A DNA stretch of 64,000 bases, taken from Corydoras sp. C115. Lineage: Eukaryota > Chordata > Actinopteri > Siluriformes > Callichthyidae. Made by a program: the position numbers and the translations under genes. The DNA lies in the NCBI GenBank assembly GCA_019802505.1, contig JAFMOC010000190.1:186001-250000 (forward strand), in the 5' to 3' direction. Positions 48,441-60,789 of this stretch are shown here, one piece after another (the stretch's first letter is position 1; the number at the start of each line of letters is the position of its first letter). Below the pieces are notes generated by a model. That model ran no database searches. It was not told the DNA's origin and saw nothing but the letters and a program-made list of their open reading frames with translations.

Positions 48441-48770
48441 GGCGGCACGGTGGCTTATCACGTTCGCCTCTCAGCGCTAGGGATTCCCGGTTCGAATCCC
48501 CATCTGGGTGGAGTTTCCATGTTCTCCCCGTGTCTGCGTGGGTTTTCTCCGGGTTCCTCCCACAGTCCAAAAACATGGATCAAGTCAATTGAATTCTCAA
48601 AAATTGCCCCATATAGAGTGTGTTTGAGTGAGTGAGTGTGTGCCCAGCGATGGATTGGCGCCCTGTCCTGGGTCTATCTGCCCAGCGCCCGAGACGCTCT
48701 CCCCTGGATGGGCATGGGGAACCCCACCGCGACCCTAATAGAGGATAAAGCGGGAGATAATGAATGAATG
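48441..48770 (+). mobile_element. SINE family 1, full length with target duplication
   Basis: Flanked by 12-bp repeats aacctcggaggg (48429-48440 and 48771-48782). Head ggcggcacggtggctta lacks a few bases of the gtggttagc phrase. Tail gataatgaatgaatg. One of the cleanest copies. Confidence 0.95.
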
Positions 48771-49114
48771 AACCTCGGAGGGAATCATTAATTCAAGATC
48801 TGCATCAGAGAAGTCGCATTCAACTTCTCATTAGGGAAAATGAGTAAACTTAAGGCTACTGATTGCTTTATATTCACCAATTTGTGCCGGGATGTCGTAA
48901 CATTGGCATAATTCTGCAGAAGTAGTTTATACATTTGTAAATGCAGTTGCGCAAATGTTCCACCAGGTGGAAGCCGTACAGTTTGTTAAGCCTGAGAAGA
49001 TTTCCTGTATGCGTGCTTATGGCCTTGCTAATGAAAACCAAAATAAAAAGTGCAAACACAACCAGCGTGTCATAGAATCGTAAACAGGTGTTTTTCTAAC
49101 AATTACAGTTGTAC

Positions 49115-49625
49115 AGTGGCACTCTATCTTAGTAGTTATCACGTTCATCACCCGTCTCTCAGCGCTGGGGGTTTAGGTTGGAATCCCTATCCATGTGGAG
49201 TTGCCATGTCCATGTGGGATTCCTCTGTTCTCTGGTTTCCTTAGACAGTCAAAAAATGGATTTGTGAATTGGTTTCTGATGTGAATTGGCTGCTCTAAAT
49301 TTCTCCTAGTACCTGTGCTATGACTAAAGTGTTCTTTGGCAAAGCTTTTAACCCTAGTTGTCCCCCGGGTGTTTAACTACATGGGTGGTTACAATATGGA
49401 GGACGCATTTCTCTGTGTGTAAGCACAGTAGGCAAATGGATCCATTTAATCAATTTAATGGATCAATAGTGTGTCTGTGTAGATGTGTGCCCAGCGATGG
49501 ATTGGCGTCCTGTCCTTGGTGTATCTGCCCAACTTCTGAAGCGGTCTCCACTGGATAAGCATGGGGGAACCCGCCCTGCATCCCTAGTCTCTATTACAGG
49601 ATTAAGCAGAAGACATTGAGAACTA
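49115..49625 (+). mobile_element. SINE family 1 composite or interrupted copy
   Basis: Head and body at 49115-49300 and right part at 49480-49620 (gtgcccagcgatggattggc, gtatctgcccaacttctgaa) flank about 180 bp of other sequence. Either an interrupted copy or two fragments. Confidence 0.6.
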
Positions 49626-50800
49626 CAGTTTTAATGTCATAACCGCAAATAGACTTTTGGCTATCCATTCATGTTTGCCTGTAGCCCTTTTGAGTCATTC
49701 CTGATAACCACACTTAAACACATGCTCATATCTTTAACAGTTTGAACAACAAAACAACAAACTCTCAAAGCATGCAGTACAGTTAAGCAATGAATGCTCT
49801 CAATGTCTTCTTGATTATAGTGAATTTATACACACACACACACACACACACAGACAGACAGACACACACTGTACGTTAATATATGTGTATAAGTATCATG
49901 TCTTTTGTATTAATGGAGAATCTATCTGTGACCACAGCGGTGTCGAACAGACACAAGTGTATGAATGGGAGGCAGAGCCAAGGGAGCAAGAGAGGTATTT
50001 GACTCAGCTCCCATGTGTTCTGTTAATTCTGTCTGTGAGTTAAATGAAGAGAGAGGAGCTTTTAGCAAGGAGAGTGAGAATGAAAGTTATACAGCGTGAA
50101 AGAAACCCTCGGCTATGGAACGAGATGCCTGTGCTACAACACTAAAAAGTGTTTTTGGTATGTAGTTCATATTTGTGGTTCTACTGGCCAGCCAAATGCT
50201 GGACTTTTTAAATAAAATAATTATTTGTGTCTGGCAATGCCCGTCCTCAGCCTTTTTTGTGTCTGAGCATATACTTATATTATTTTGCTGATGCGTGATA
50301 AAAACAATGGTTGCCACAACCTCAATAATCCCATAAACAACGGTTGCCACAAGATGCCAAAAAACCAATGGTTAATGCAACTGCTATATACTGCAATAAC
50401 AATAACAAGAAATTTGTGCTCCTGCTTGAGTTTTGGTTTTAGGTTTCCTTCATCATTGTTTTATTGGTTCTTTTATTCTTGCTATTTTTTTAATCATAAT
50501 TCGCTACTTATATTATTAAAAGCTCACTCATTGTAAGCAAATATGGATATCCTTCATAATATTTTTAATCGATATAGGTAATCAGTAGCAAATCAACTCC
50601 TATGGAACGAAACGTGAATGACTTTAGTGAGTCCCTAGGAAGCATTTAATGAGAAACCACTTAGAGGTTAGCACGTCTGTTTCCGCTCCTTATAAATATG
50701 CTCAATAGGTTAGGGCTCATAGAAGGCCTCTTCAGAATGGTCCAATGTTCTCCTTTTAGCCTTGTGTTTTTAGCTGTGTGTTTGGTCATTATCCTGTTGC
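49626..50800. other. Intergenic DNA, no gene recognised
   Basis: Contains an (AC)n tract near 49832-49853. A segment at 49930-50100 shares phrases with 61825-61970 (gcagagccaagg/gcagaaccaagg, gagagaggagct), so it is an unnamed repeat. No coding evidence. Confidence 0.5.
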
Positions 50801-51055
50801 AAAACCCATGACCTGCTACTAAGACCAAGCTTTCTGACACAGAGCAGCAAATTTCTCTCTAGAATCCCTTGATAGTTTTGAGATTTCATTGTACCCTGCA
50901 CAGATTCGAGACCCCCTATGCCAGATGCAACAAATCAGCCCCAGAACATAACCTCCATGTTTCACAGTAGGGACAGTGTCCTTTTTTTGATATTTTTGAT
51001 CTCTTCTTCTGGTCCATGTTGAGTGTGGTACACACCATGTCACCAAACAGCACAG
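50800..51055 (-). mobile_element. Tc1-like transposase relic
   Basis: The minus strand gives KKDTVPTVKHGGYVLGLICC, the second catalytic block of Tc1 transposases, in a decayed frame without recognisable ends. Confidence 0.7.
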
Positions 51056-51287
51056 TCTTGTTTAATTACTACTTTTTGAAATAATTCATTTAAAGCATGG
51101 TTTAAAATCAATGTAGGATTTTCATTTGTTTATTTTAATAGAATTTTTATTTATTATTACTTTTGTCAGATTCAGTTTATTTCTGTGACCGTTGTGCATT
51201 TTTCTTTCATTAACTGAGGGGTACCAACCATTTTGTATACTTTATTTTGTGTGTATATTGTGTGTGTATAGATATAGATAGATATAG

Positions 51288-51365
51288 GCGTGCTACCCTG
51301 GATGGGCATGGAGAACCCACCTGTGACCCTGGTCCCTATTATAGAATCAAGCAGAAAAAGATGAA
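51288..51365 (+). mobile_element. SINE family 1 tail fragment
   Basis: ctggatgggcatggagaacc, then gaatcaagcagaaaaagatg: only the last 75 bp of the element. Confidence 0.6.
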
Positions 51366-52179
51366 TTAATTAATTAATTTAACAAAATTGGTCAGTTAGT
51401 CGGTAAGAATTTTTTTTTTAAATATGTCCTTTGTACTGTCTATCAAATAAAGCTTAAAAGTAACACATTATGTTTTAAGATAGGAGAAGCTTTGTGTTTG
51501 TGAGCACAGTATTCTTTAAGGTACTGAGTGACAGGGGTTTCACTTAAATCCTTAGTGAGCAGGGAGCCTGAACCACTTGCTCCACATCGACTGCTTTTCC
51601 TCATCAATTAAGCTTATTGGCTGTGATGACTGTAATCGTCCTTAATTGTAACAGCCAGACAAGACTGTTTATAGCAGTACAAGGGCATTAGGTAGCCTGC
51701 AACTCAGAAAGATTTACAGCTAACAGCATGCTGAGTGCTGACACGATGGAAGACGCTAGTGAGAGTGCTATATATCTAGCTAACACTCCAGGGCTTGCAC
51801 TACATAGATAGATAAAGGAAGTGCCTAGAAGCAGTCCAGGTTTACTTCTGGTGGTATTCACTGGTAACACATTTTGGCTTGTATACTTTCTGTACGTTGC
51901 ATTATCACTGTATGCTTTTAAGAAATACTCAGTTGATCAAAAATTTCCAGATGCCAAACCTATTAAATATATCATTAAGTCTCTCAACCCTCTTGTGCCT
52001 TGTGCCTCTTTTGCTCCTGATGATGAGTGTGTGTTTATAAATGATATTAAAGCATTCTACATATCACAGTAAATAATAAATATGCAAAATAATTTTGTCT
52101 TTAAAAAATTGTATATATAAAGGAAACCGAGGACTAAATTATAGACCTCCACAAGAATGGGTTAAACTACATAATAATG

Positions 52180-52725
52180 GGCAAGCTTGGTAAGAAGGAA
52201 ACAATTGTTGGCATAATTTTTATAAAATGGAAGAAACACAGGATGACAAGAACTCAACTTGTGAGTTAAGGATTCTGATTCAGATTCTAAGAAAGGTTAG
52301 GAATCAGCCCAGAACTACATGGGAGGACCTGGTCCATGACCTGAAAAGAAATGGGACACGGTCTCAAATATGATCATTAGTTACACACTACGCTGTCATG
52401 TGTTAAGATCCTGCATGGCATGCAAGGTCCCCCTGCTCATGCCAGCAGTTGGATGATCCAGAAAAGGCATGGAAGAAGATCAAGTGGCCAGATGAGACCA
52501 ACCAACCTCCTTCCCTAACTAAGAGCATTGAAGATGGGTTGTGGCTGACTCTTGAAGCATGAAAATGACATAAAACACACAAGATGGGTAGCTAAGAAGC
52601 ATTTCAAGGTGCTAAAGTGGTCTAGTCAGTTTCCAGACCTGAACCCAATAGAAAAATTTTGGAGATTGCTGAAACTTACTGTCGCCCAGCGACAGCCCTG
52701 AAATCTCTGCTGTAGTGTGTGTGAA
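52180..52725 (+). mobile_element. Tc1-like transposon relic
   Basis: Decayed Tc1-like transposase DNA. The best marker is QFPDLNPIEKFWRLLKLTV near 52625-52685, the last catalytic motif region. gccagatgagaccaacc near 52487 matches the usual WSDET segment. No intact ends were found. Confidence 0.7.
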
Positions 52726-52915
52726 CATTTGACCGCTGTAATTGTAAGCAAAAAGAAAGTAAAGTAATTTAATTGAGATCTGTCTAAAAACAGTTGAAAT
52801 CCCCTTTAAATAGATATTTAGACATTTCAGTTATTTGTCTGTTGTCTTTTTATCTCATGTAGTTGGGTCTATGTCTTGCCACATGTCACATATAAAAAAA
52901 AGTATTTTTTTTATT

Positions 52916-53260
52916 CATTCATTCATTATCTCCCGCTTTATCCTCTATTAGGGTCGCGGTGGGGTTCCCCATGACCATCCAGATGAGAACATCTCAGGAG
53001 CTGGGCAGATAGACCCAGGACAGGGCACTAATCTATCGCTGAGCACACACTCACTCACACAGACACACTCTATATGGGGCAATTTTGAGAATTCAATTGA
53101 CTTGATCCATGTTTTTGGACTGTGGGAGGAAACCGGAGAACCCGGAGGAAACCTACGCGGACACGGGGAGAACATGGAAACTCCACCCAGATGGGGATTC
53201 GAACCGGGAACCCCTAGCACTGAGAGGCGAACGTGCTAACCACTAAGCCACCGTGCCGCC
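52916..53260 (-). mobile_element. SINE family 1, full length
   Basis: Tail attcattcattatctcccgc to head accactaagccaccgtgccgcc. Flanking gtattt on both sides is a probable target duplication. Confidence 0.92.
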
Positions 53261-53264
53261 GTAT

Positions 53265-54530
53265 TTATTTGAATTAAATTTAAATAAAAAAGCATTTGCA
53301 ATGGATGAATTTGAGAATTGTTTGTCAAATTAGAAATCAAAGGTTCACATACATTTACCTTTTATTGCTATGTGATATTGGGTCATTTTACTTAAATCAG
53401 CAACCAAATGAAACAGTTTATACTTTTTTTTAATGAGCTCCCTTTATTCTTTTACCACTTATTTCTTTATTCATGCCACTAATCAGTCATGTAGCAGCAG
53501 TGCACTGCAAAAATCATGCAAATATGCCTAGCCTTAGGCAATGTTTATATCAACTATCACAATGTACAAAAATGCAATTTATTGATTGTGAACAGTGTAA
53601 CTGATGAAACTGTTGTAATTGTTGTGGTCAGATAGACTGGTTTTGTAACTGCTGATCTCCAACTGGATTTTATTAATCTGATTTTAATTTACAGGATTTT
53701 CTATATTTTACACTCTAAAGACAGGCTGACCATTTGGGGTATTAACATTGGCAAACTGGCATTTTTTAGGCATATTAAAGAATGACCGGCTTGGTTGTAA
53801 GTGATAGAAATGCTACAGTAATTCAGATAATCATTTTGTACAACTGTGGAAAGCAGTGAAGCATTTCAGGATGCACAACATGTCGGGCCTCAAGACTGTT
53901 CTGGAAACAGCCGTGCTCATCCAGTGTTTACCTAATCAACAAGCAGAAGTAAATTTATTTATTTTATCATGTGCAAAATAATTTAAGTTTGTGATACCAT
54001 ACAGGTAACGTTATAGCAGCAGACTTGTTACAGTTTCTTCAATCCAATGATGAAAATGTACTTTAAAATGTAATGTCAGTTCAATAAATGTCAGTTCTGA
54101 AAACGTTGCTTTGTTTGATGGTTTTGTGGATCATTTTGTGGCTCAGTCTTTCACTTGATGCAGCTTTGTTCTGACTCATTAATTACTCCAGATATAAAAA
54201 CATCTGCCCAGTAAATGAATGAAGAAAATGTGTTCAGCAGGGACAACTGAAAGAAAACAACAGCCATAGAGACAGGTGAGGGAATAAATGGCTTTGTTTG
54301 AACACATAAGCCTGCACTGAAAATGCATTGTGCTTTGTGGTTTTGTGCAATCAAAGCAGTTTTTAAATAAAGAGTGGTTTAACCTTTTCAATACCTTACT
54401 GCAAAAATGGCTCAGCTTACAACAAAAGTATTTGAACTTTAAATACATTCATCATTTAGTGGATATAAATCTGATATACATTAGGAGGAGAAATGGAAAG
54501 CTCAGATCACCTTATTATTAATAATAATCC
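53265..54530. other. Intergenic DNA, no gene recognised
   Basis: AT-rich and without supported exons. gttcacatacatttacctttt near 53342 resembles a Tc1 terminal repeat remnant. Confidence 0.4.
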
Positions 54531-54590
54531 ATCCATTCCATTATCTCCCGCTTAATCCTCTAGTAGGGTCGTGGTGGGGTTCCCCATGCC

Positions 54591-54591
<1 letters not shown>

Positions 54592-54628
<37 letters not shown>

Positions 54629-54662
54629 TTATAATATTAATTATTATTATTATTATTATAAT
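54592..54662. repeat. (TAA)n / (TTA)n inverted microsatellite
   Basis: A run of taa units followed by tta/att units, forming a hairpin-prone pair of arms. It follows a 55-bp SINE tail fragment (54534-54590). Confidence 0.9.
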
Positions 54663-54859
54663 AAAATGTAGTAGTGTACTGTAACCTGTAATTTTACCTT
54701 ATGGGAGAGAGAGTGCGAACATTGCTCTCTTACAATTCTCAGTTCCTACCAGTCTTCTAGCTGGTCAATTCATTTATAAGATCACGAAAGTCCAACATTT
54801 TTGGCCAATTAATTTTAACGAAAAAGATATGCTTTTGTTGCTCAGTCTCTCATCCCATT

Positions 54860-55375
54860 ATCTTTCTGCTTCATCCCATAGAGAGGGGGGTTTCCCATGC
54901 CCATCCAGGGGACAATGTTTTAAATGCTGGGCAGATGCACCAAGTACTGGGCACCAATCCATCACCTGGCACATACTTACTCACTCACACACACACACTA
55001 TATAGGGGTAGTTTTGGTGGGGCAATTTAGAGCAGCCAATTAAGTCTAAGATTGTATAGCCTCTCATCTCATTATCTAGGGACCATTATATAGGGATTAT
55101 CTAGGATCATCCGGGGGGAACGTTTCGGTTGCTGGGCAGATACACCCAAGACAGGGCACCAAACCATCACCTAGCACACACTCACTCATGCAGACACGCA
55201 CATTATATAGGGGGGATTTAGAGGAAATTTAGAGCAGCCAATTCACTTTGAATCTGTGTTTTTGGAATGTGGGAAGAAATCAGAGAACCTGGAAAAAACT
55301 CTTGTGGACACGGCGTGAACATGGAAACTCAAACCTGAATCTCTGAGAGGCAGATATGCTCACCACTTTGATTAG
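54860..55375 (-). mobile_element. Two diverged SINE family 1 copies, head to tail
   Basis: Reverse fragments at about 54860-55050 (ccatccaggggacaatg) and 55060-55375 (cagatacacccaagacaggg, tttggaatgtgggaagaaat). Both are older than the clean copies nearby. Confidence 0.7.
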
Positions 55376-55573
55376 TCTATTCCAAAGTAATTTATAAATA
55401 CCTTAGGGCACATGACATTCCTCTCCCACCTCACACATGATCCATCATCGGGCATGTGACTGCTGCAACAAAAAAACAAGCCATACACATTACGTATAAC
55501 ACCATGCTTGCACCGTCCTTGATCAATGGAACTTTTATAACTGAACACAATTTACTGACACTAATTGCACATT

Positions 55574-55919
55574 GGCGGCTTAGTGATTAGCACGTTCGCC
55601 TCTCAGCACTAGGGATTCTTGGTTCGAATCCCCATCTGGGTGGAGTTTCCATGTTCTCCCCGTGTCTGCGTGGGTTTCCTCCGGGTTCTCCGGTTTCCTC
55701 CCACAGTCCAAAAAAACATGGATCAAGTCAATTGAGTTCTCCAAATTGCCCCATATAGAGTGTGTCTGTGTGAGTGAGTGTGTGCCCAGCGATGGATTGG
55801 CGCCCTGTCCTGGGTCTATCCGCCCAGCGCCCGAAACGTTCTCCCCTGGATGGGCATGGGGAACCCCACCGCGACCCTAATAGAGGATAAAGTGGGAGAT
55901 AATGAATGAATGAATGAAT
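55574..55919 (+). mobile_element. SINE family 1, full length with target duplication
   Basis: Flanked by 11-bp repeats aattgcacatt (55563-55573 and 55920-55930). Head ggcggcttagtgattagcac, tail gggagataatgaatgaatg. Recent insertion. Confidence 0.95.
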
Positions 55920-55930
55920 AATTGCACATT

Positions 55931-56772
55931 AGTTAAAGTTGTGAATTCAATGTTTATTCTGCATATGATCTCATGTCTTTTATTTAGCTTTATTAGTTTG
56001 ACTTCTATAAAAGACCATTTGCATTACTTGTTTATTAACTTTAACTGCTTCATGTATTTTTATATATTACATTGTTTTACAAATTCTTCACTGCAAGCCA
56101 GAATAAATTAATTTCAGAGGAAAATGTTAACTTAGGAAAGGAGTGCAACTTCAAGTGCTGTAACTGAGTTTTCTCCGTTTATTCCCTATCATCCACTGTA
56201 GTGTGCATGCTGTGCTCTGTTGTTGTAAGATTAGTGTGGCATGCTTTAATGATGTGTCAGGGGAGGGGGTTGGGGATCGGCAAAGATGGAGTGGGTCTGG
56301 AGTCCTGGAGTGATTCCACCCTGAACCCCAACTGTGTGACAAGGCTCAACACACATTAGATCAAGAAGCTGAGGTGCACAGCTTCCTTTACATGCCTCAC
56401 ATTTATCTGTGACCCTTAACTATGTGACCTTAGTTCCATTATATTTTCTAGTCTCTTTTGCCTATGAGGCTTGCTTTCTGAAAGCAAGCTGTTGTGTTTG
56501 TGCTTATGCCTGCTTTCTATATAGAGTTTGAGAGATTATCATCCCATAGTTTTTAAATAACTGACATAAACATTCTATGCAGAAATATAAATGCCTTATT
56601 AATAAGTAATTTAACAGGTTATTCCAAACTAAGTACACACCCTCTGATCCATGAACAGGTAGATTATGTGGTAGTGTAATGGGAAATATATGGCCTGTTG
56701 GCCTATATGGGACCCTGTTTGGACTGTATAGTGTGGGGTTTGCATTGTGCAAGTCACTGTATTTAGTGACAG

Positions 56773-56818
<46 letters not shown>

Positions 56819-57070
56819 GTATGTGCAATACAGGTAAATAAAACTCGATATTTTTACTTACTATTTGTTCTTAACCTTTTGACCACTGCTTTTTTTAAGA
56901 ACCTTTTAATAAACCTGTGATAAACCATGCCTTTTTTGGCATGACTACATCGCTGTAATATTAAAGTTTTTTAAAAGCTTCCAAAGAATGATGAATTTAA
57001 GCATACATATAGGAAAATATTCATTTTTAATTGAATGTGTGAATGTGACAAATATCTTAAATTAATGGCA
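55931..57070. other. Intergenic DNA, no gene recognised
   Basis: Includes a (TG)n tract at 56776-56816. Short reading frames here have no family features. Confidence 0.5.
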
Positions 57071-57083
57071 GGACTCTTAAAGC

Positions 57084-57424
57084 GGACGGTGCGGTGGCTT
57101 AGTGGGTCACCTCTCAGCACTAGGGATTCCTGGTTCGAATCCCAATGTGGGTGGATTTTACATGTTCTCCCCGTGTCCGCATGGGTTTCCTCCGGGTTGT
57201 CCAGTTTCCTCCCACAGTCCAAAAACATGGGTTAAGGTCAATTGAATTCTCCAAATGACCCCATATAGAGTTTGTGTGTCTGTGTGAGTGAGTGTGTGCC
57301 CAGTGATAGATTGGAACCCTGTCCTGGGTGTATTTGCCCAGCGTCTGAAATGTTCTCCCCTGGATGGGCATGGGGAACCCCCTTGCGACCCTAATATAGA
57401 TAAAGCGGAAGATAATGGATGGAT
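57084..57424 (+). mobile_element. SINE family 1, full length with target duplication
   Basis: Flanks ggactcttaaagc (57071-57083) and ggacttttaaagc (57425-57437), one mismatch. Nearly complete head and tail. Confidence 0.92.
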
Positions 57425-57493
57425 GGACTTTTAAAGCTTTATAAATTCAGTTTATTATCATGATTACACAAAAAAACGTGTTCAAGTTGACAT

Positions 57494-57840
57494 GGCACTA
57501 TCGCTTAGTGGTTAGCTCGTCTGCCACTTGGCATTGGGGATTCTGGTGCAATGCTGATCTAGTTGGGCTTTCTATTTTCTAGGGATCTAGTTTTCTCTGG
57601 CTTCTCCGATTTCTTACCACAATCCTAAAACATGGATTAGAGGTTAATTGAATTGGCTGCTCTAAATTGCACCTATACTGTATAGTCTGTGTAAGTGAGT
57701 GTGTGCCCAGTGATGGATTGGTGACTTGTGTCCTGGGTATATCTACCCAGCCCAAAATGTCCCCCCCTGGATGGGCATGGGGAACTCCCTCATGATCCGA
57801 GTCCCTAGATAGGATTAAGTAGAATATAATGAGATGAGAT
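57494..57840 (+). mobile_element. SINE family 1 copy, diverged
   Basis: Head cactatcgcttagtggttag, right part gatggattggtgacttgtgt. Older than the copy just to its left. Confidence 0.8.
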
Positions 57841-57866
57841 AAATATTAAAACATGACAACAGTATT

Positions 57867-58783
57867 GTCACAGGTGCCTATGGCACCTGTCCCTCGTTTG
57901 TGTCCTTAATTGTTTCAGTTGGGTGATTGGTTTGTTTTGTTCACGTGTTTAGTTCCTTTTGTATTTATTCTGAGTTTTCCTTCTCTTTGGCGCACGTCTT
58001 TGTTTTGTGGTTTTCATACCCAATGTTATGTTGTTTGTTTGTTCCCCATTTTTGTTGGTGTCCCTACACCAATTTTTATTAAATTATACATTTTGGTTTT
58101 TATCCCGGTGTTTGGACTCTCCTTCCGCGTACAACCACGTTACGGCGCTACACATCTTCTCCGTGTAGGTCGTAATTCCATGGGAGCGTTCCTCGGACCC
58201 ACGCACGCATTCTTCCCCGCGTTGTCGGTACCCGGGAGCGCTCACTAGGAGCGAGCGGCTGAACGCAGCAACTCCGCGTTAGCCGCCCTCTCCCGGGGAA
58301 AGACGGACGACATTTAACAAGTTGTAACGAACTGTCCATAATCCCCCAGAGGGGAGCGGGTCCGCCGGACATCGCGGACACCGCTCGCGCATTGGTGAGC
58401 GTCTCCCGGGATCCGACGACGCGTAAACCACAGCGGAGGGAGACGCTCTAAACGGAGGGAGACGCTCCCACGAATGTGCCCTGCGTGGAACGCTCGCGCA
58501 GCGACACACCGTGGCAGAAATGCGACAAGGAGGCAACTGGAACACCGGGTTAAAAACCAAACCAGAATTTATTATAAAATGGTGCCGAAGCACCAACAGA
58601 ATGGGGATAAATAAACAGAATGAAACGTTGGGTAGCGTGACCTCAAAACAAAGACGTGCCCAGAATACCGGGATAAGACAGATTAAATAGAAACCCAACT
58701 AAACACGTGATAAACCCAACCAATCACCCAAGTGAGATAATGAGAACCGAAAACGAGGGACAGGTGCAGCAGGTGCTCGTGAC
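57867..58783. mobile_element. Foldback-like element: long diverged inverted arms, GC-rich core
   Basis: About 917 bp. Left arm (57867 to about 58155) and right arm (about 58490-58783) are imperfect inverted repeats beginning gtcacaggtgcc / ggtgctcgtgac. Matched blocks include acaggtg, ttgggtgattggtt, cacgtgtttagtt, gcacgtctttgttttg and tttta-cccggtgtt. Flanks share agtatt (57861-57866 and 58787-58792), a possible target duplication. The core (58150-58490) is GC- and CpG-rich, unlike anything else here, with two nearby copies of gagacgctc. No transposase. Superfamily not assigned. Confidence 0.65.
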
Positions 58784-59911
58784 ACAAGTATTAATACATG
58801 TAAATATAATAAGCATGTTATTTGTGTAGTTCCTTAGGCTGAGTAATGCAAAAAAGGAGAATATTTTGTTTTCTTTGTTTTCTCTTCAAACATTAATTTT
58901 GATTAAACTATTGGATGATTTGAACAAGTATTGAAATGAAACCATGTGAGAAATTTAGAGGCAATAATCCATAAAAATGTACGCTGAACGCTGGCCACTT
59001 CTGGACCTACCTCACCGCAACAGCCATACATTTACATTTAATCATTTAGCAGACGCTTTTATCCAAAGTGACTTAGAAATGAGAACAAGACAAGTCAGTA
59101 GTTATGGAAAAAGCAGAATTATACAACTTTTTAAAAAATAAATTATAAGACTGTAGAATTATCAACCCTGAGGATTATCTTATCCTGCATCCAGCCCCCT
59201 CCCTTTTATATCAGGTGTTTGTAAAAGAGATGTGTTTGAGTAGTTTCTTAAAGATGCCAAGTGACTCCAACTTTGCGGACAGAGTTGGGAAGATCGTTCC
59301 ACCATTTTGCAGTGGTGAACACTACGAAGTGAGAATTAGCACCACTATGATGTGGAATCACCAGGCGACTGCCATACTTCACACAGTAGACATTGCTGTT
59401 TTTTTTATATATTTATATAGACCTATGTGTGTGCTTATGTTTTTCTTTAATTTAATTATGTGTGCTTTTGTTCCTTTTTGTTTGTTTGAGTATTATGTTC
59501 CCTTCATTGTTCTTCGCATTGAGCTTTTTTTGTGGAGAGAGTGTTGAACATGCATGTCCACTCACACCTATTTTTTATTTTATTTTATTTGTTTATTAAT
59601 TTTTTTCCAGTTCTCTTGACACTGAAATCAGCATAGTGTTCAGAAAACTACTGTACATGGAATCGGATCGTAATTGCAAAATCTATTTAGCAAATCAAAT
59701 GTGCCAATCACAGTGATTTTGTTTTTGCTCACAGACTTCCAAAAATAAACCCATGTTGTGGTCACAAACTTGGCCAGAGCAAGTAGAATACCTACCATCA
59801 TAAAATAACAGTCAGTGTAACTGAAACTTTTACTTTGAATGGATTTTTTTCTTCCCTGATGGCACACCCTTTGTGCCATTTCCAGGATTCATCAAGCTCA
59901 AATTAAGAAAG

Positions 59912-59973
<62 letters not shown>

Positions 59974-60030
59974 AATTATATGCAAATAATATATGCAAAA
60001 AATAATATTATATGCAAATAATATGCAATA
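58784..60030. other. Intergenic DNA with a retroposon-derived segment
   Basis: 59028-59360 carries the reversed retroposon tail (catttacatttaatcattta) and a segment common in fish repeats (gttgggaagatcgttccacc). An (TAA)n/(CAA)n microsatellite spans 59911-59970. No gene recognised. Confidence 0.55.
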
Positions 60031-60400
60031 ATATTCATTCATTCATTCATTCATTCATTCATTATCTTCCACTTTATCCTATATTAGGGTCGCGGGGGCC
60101 CATCCAGGGGAGAACGTTTCAGGCGCTGGGCAGATACACCAAGGACAGGACGCCAATCCATCGCTGGGCACACACTCACACACTCAATCACACAGACACA
60201 CTCTATATGGGGCAATTTGGAGAACTCAATTGACTTGATCCATGTTTTTGGACTGTGGGAGGAAACCAGAGAACCCGGAGGAAACCGACACGGACACGGG
60301 GAGAACATGGAAACTCCACCCAGATGGGGATTCGAACCGGGAATCCCTAGCGCTGAGAGGCAAACGTGGTAACCACTAAGCCAACGTGCCACCCAATATG
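60030..60400 (-). mobile_element. SINE family 1, full length
   Basis: Tail with six attc units, the whole body, and head accactaagccaacgtgcc. The body is intact apart from a short deletion in the gggg(t)tcccc region. Confidence 0.9.
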
Positions 60401-60599
60401 CAACATATGGTAATTAAAGTAATAATAAAATGTTGTGGTAACACATTTTATTAATCCAGTATTCATAATGCATTATAAGTGCATTCATAAAGTTTTATAA
60501 AGTATTCATTTATGTCTGTATAGAGAGCTTATACGATTTTATAAATTGGTATGACTACTTATAAAATCAATCAAACATACTTTTCTTTTATTCCAAAAA

Positions 60600-60785
60600 A
60601 CTATTTAAACATAATCCAAACAACTTACAAGAACCCCAACTTGGTTGGTGTCATAACACAGGGTTGATACAGCACTCCTGGAGCAATGAGAGTTAAGGGT
60701 CAAGTGTTAAATGAACCTGGGATTTGAACACACAACTTTCAGATAGTCCAACACCATAACCACTGATCTATCACACCCTACAATA
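60600..60785 (-). mobile_element. SINE family 2 copy, diverged
   Basis: ggagcaatgagagttaaggg, gggatttgaacacacaac and taaccactgatctatcacac, reverse orientation. Confidence 0.65.
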
Positions 60786-60789
60786 AGGC

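Noticed and set aside
51821..52072. 83-codon open frame with a hydrophobic stretch
   Set aside because: No homology I recognise, no promoter or splice context, and it lies in repeat-derived DNA.
58148..58698. Long open frames across the GC-rich block
   Set aside because: GC-rich DNA has few stops by chance. The frames overlap the inverted arms and show no domain.
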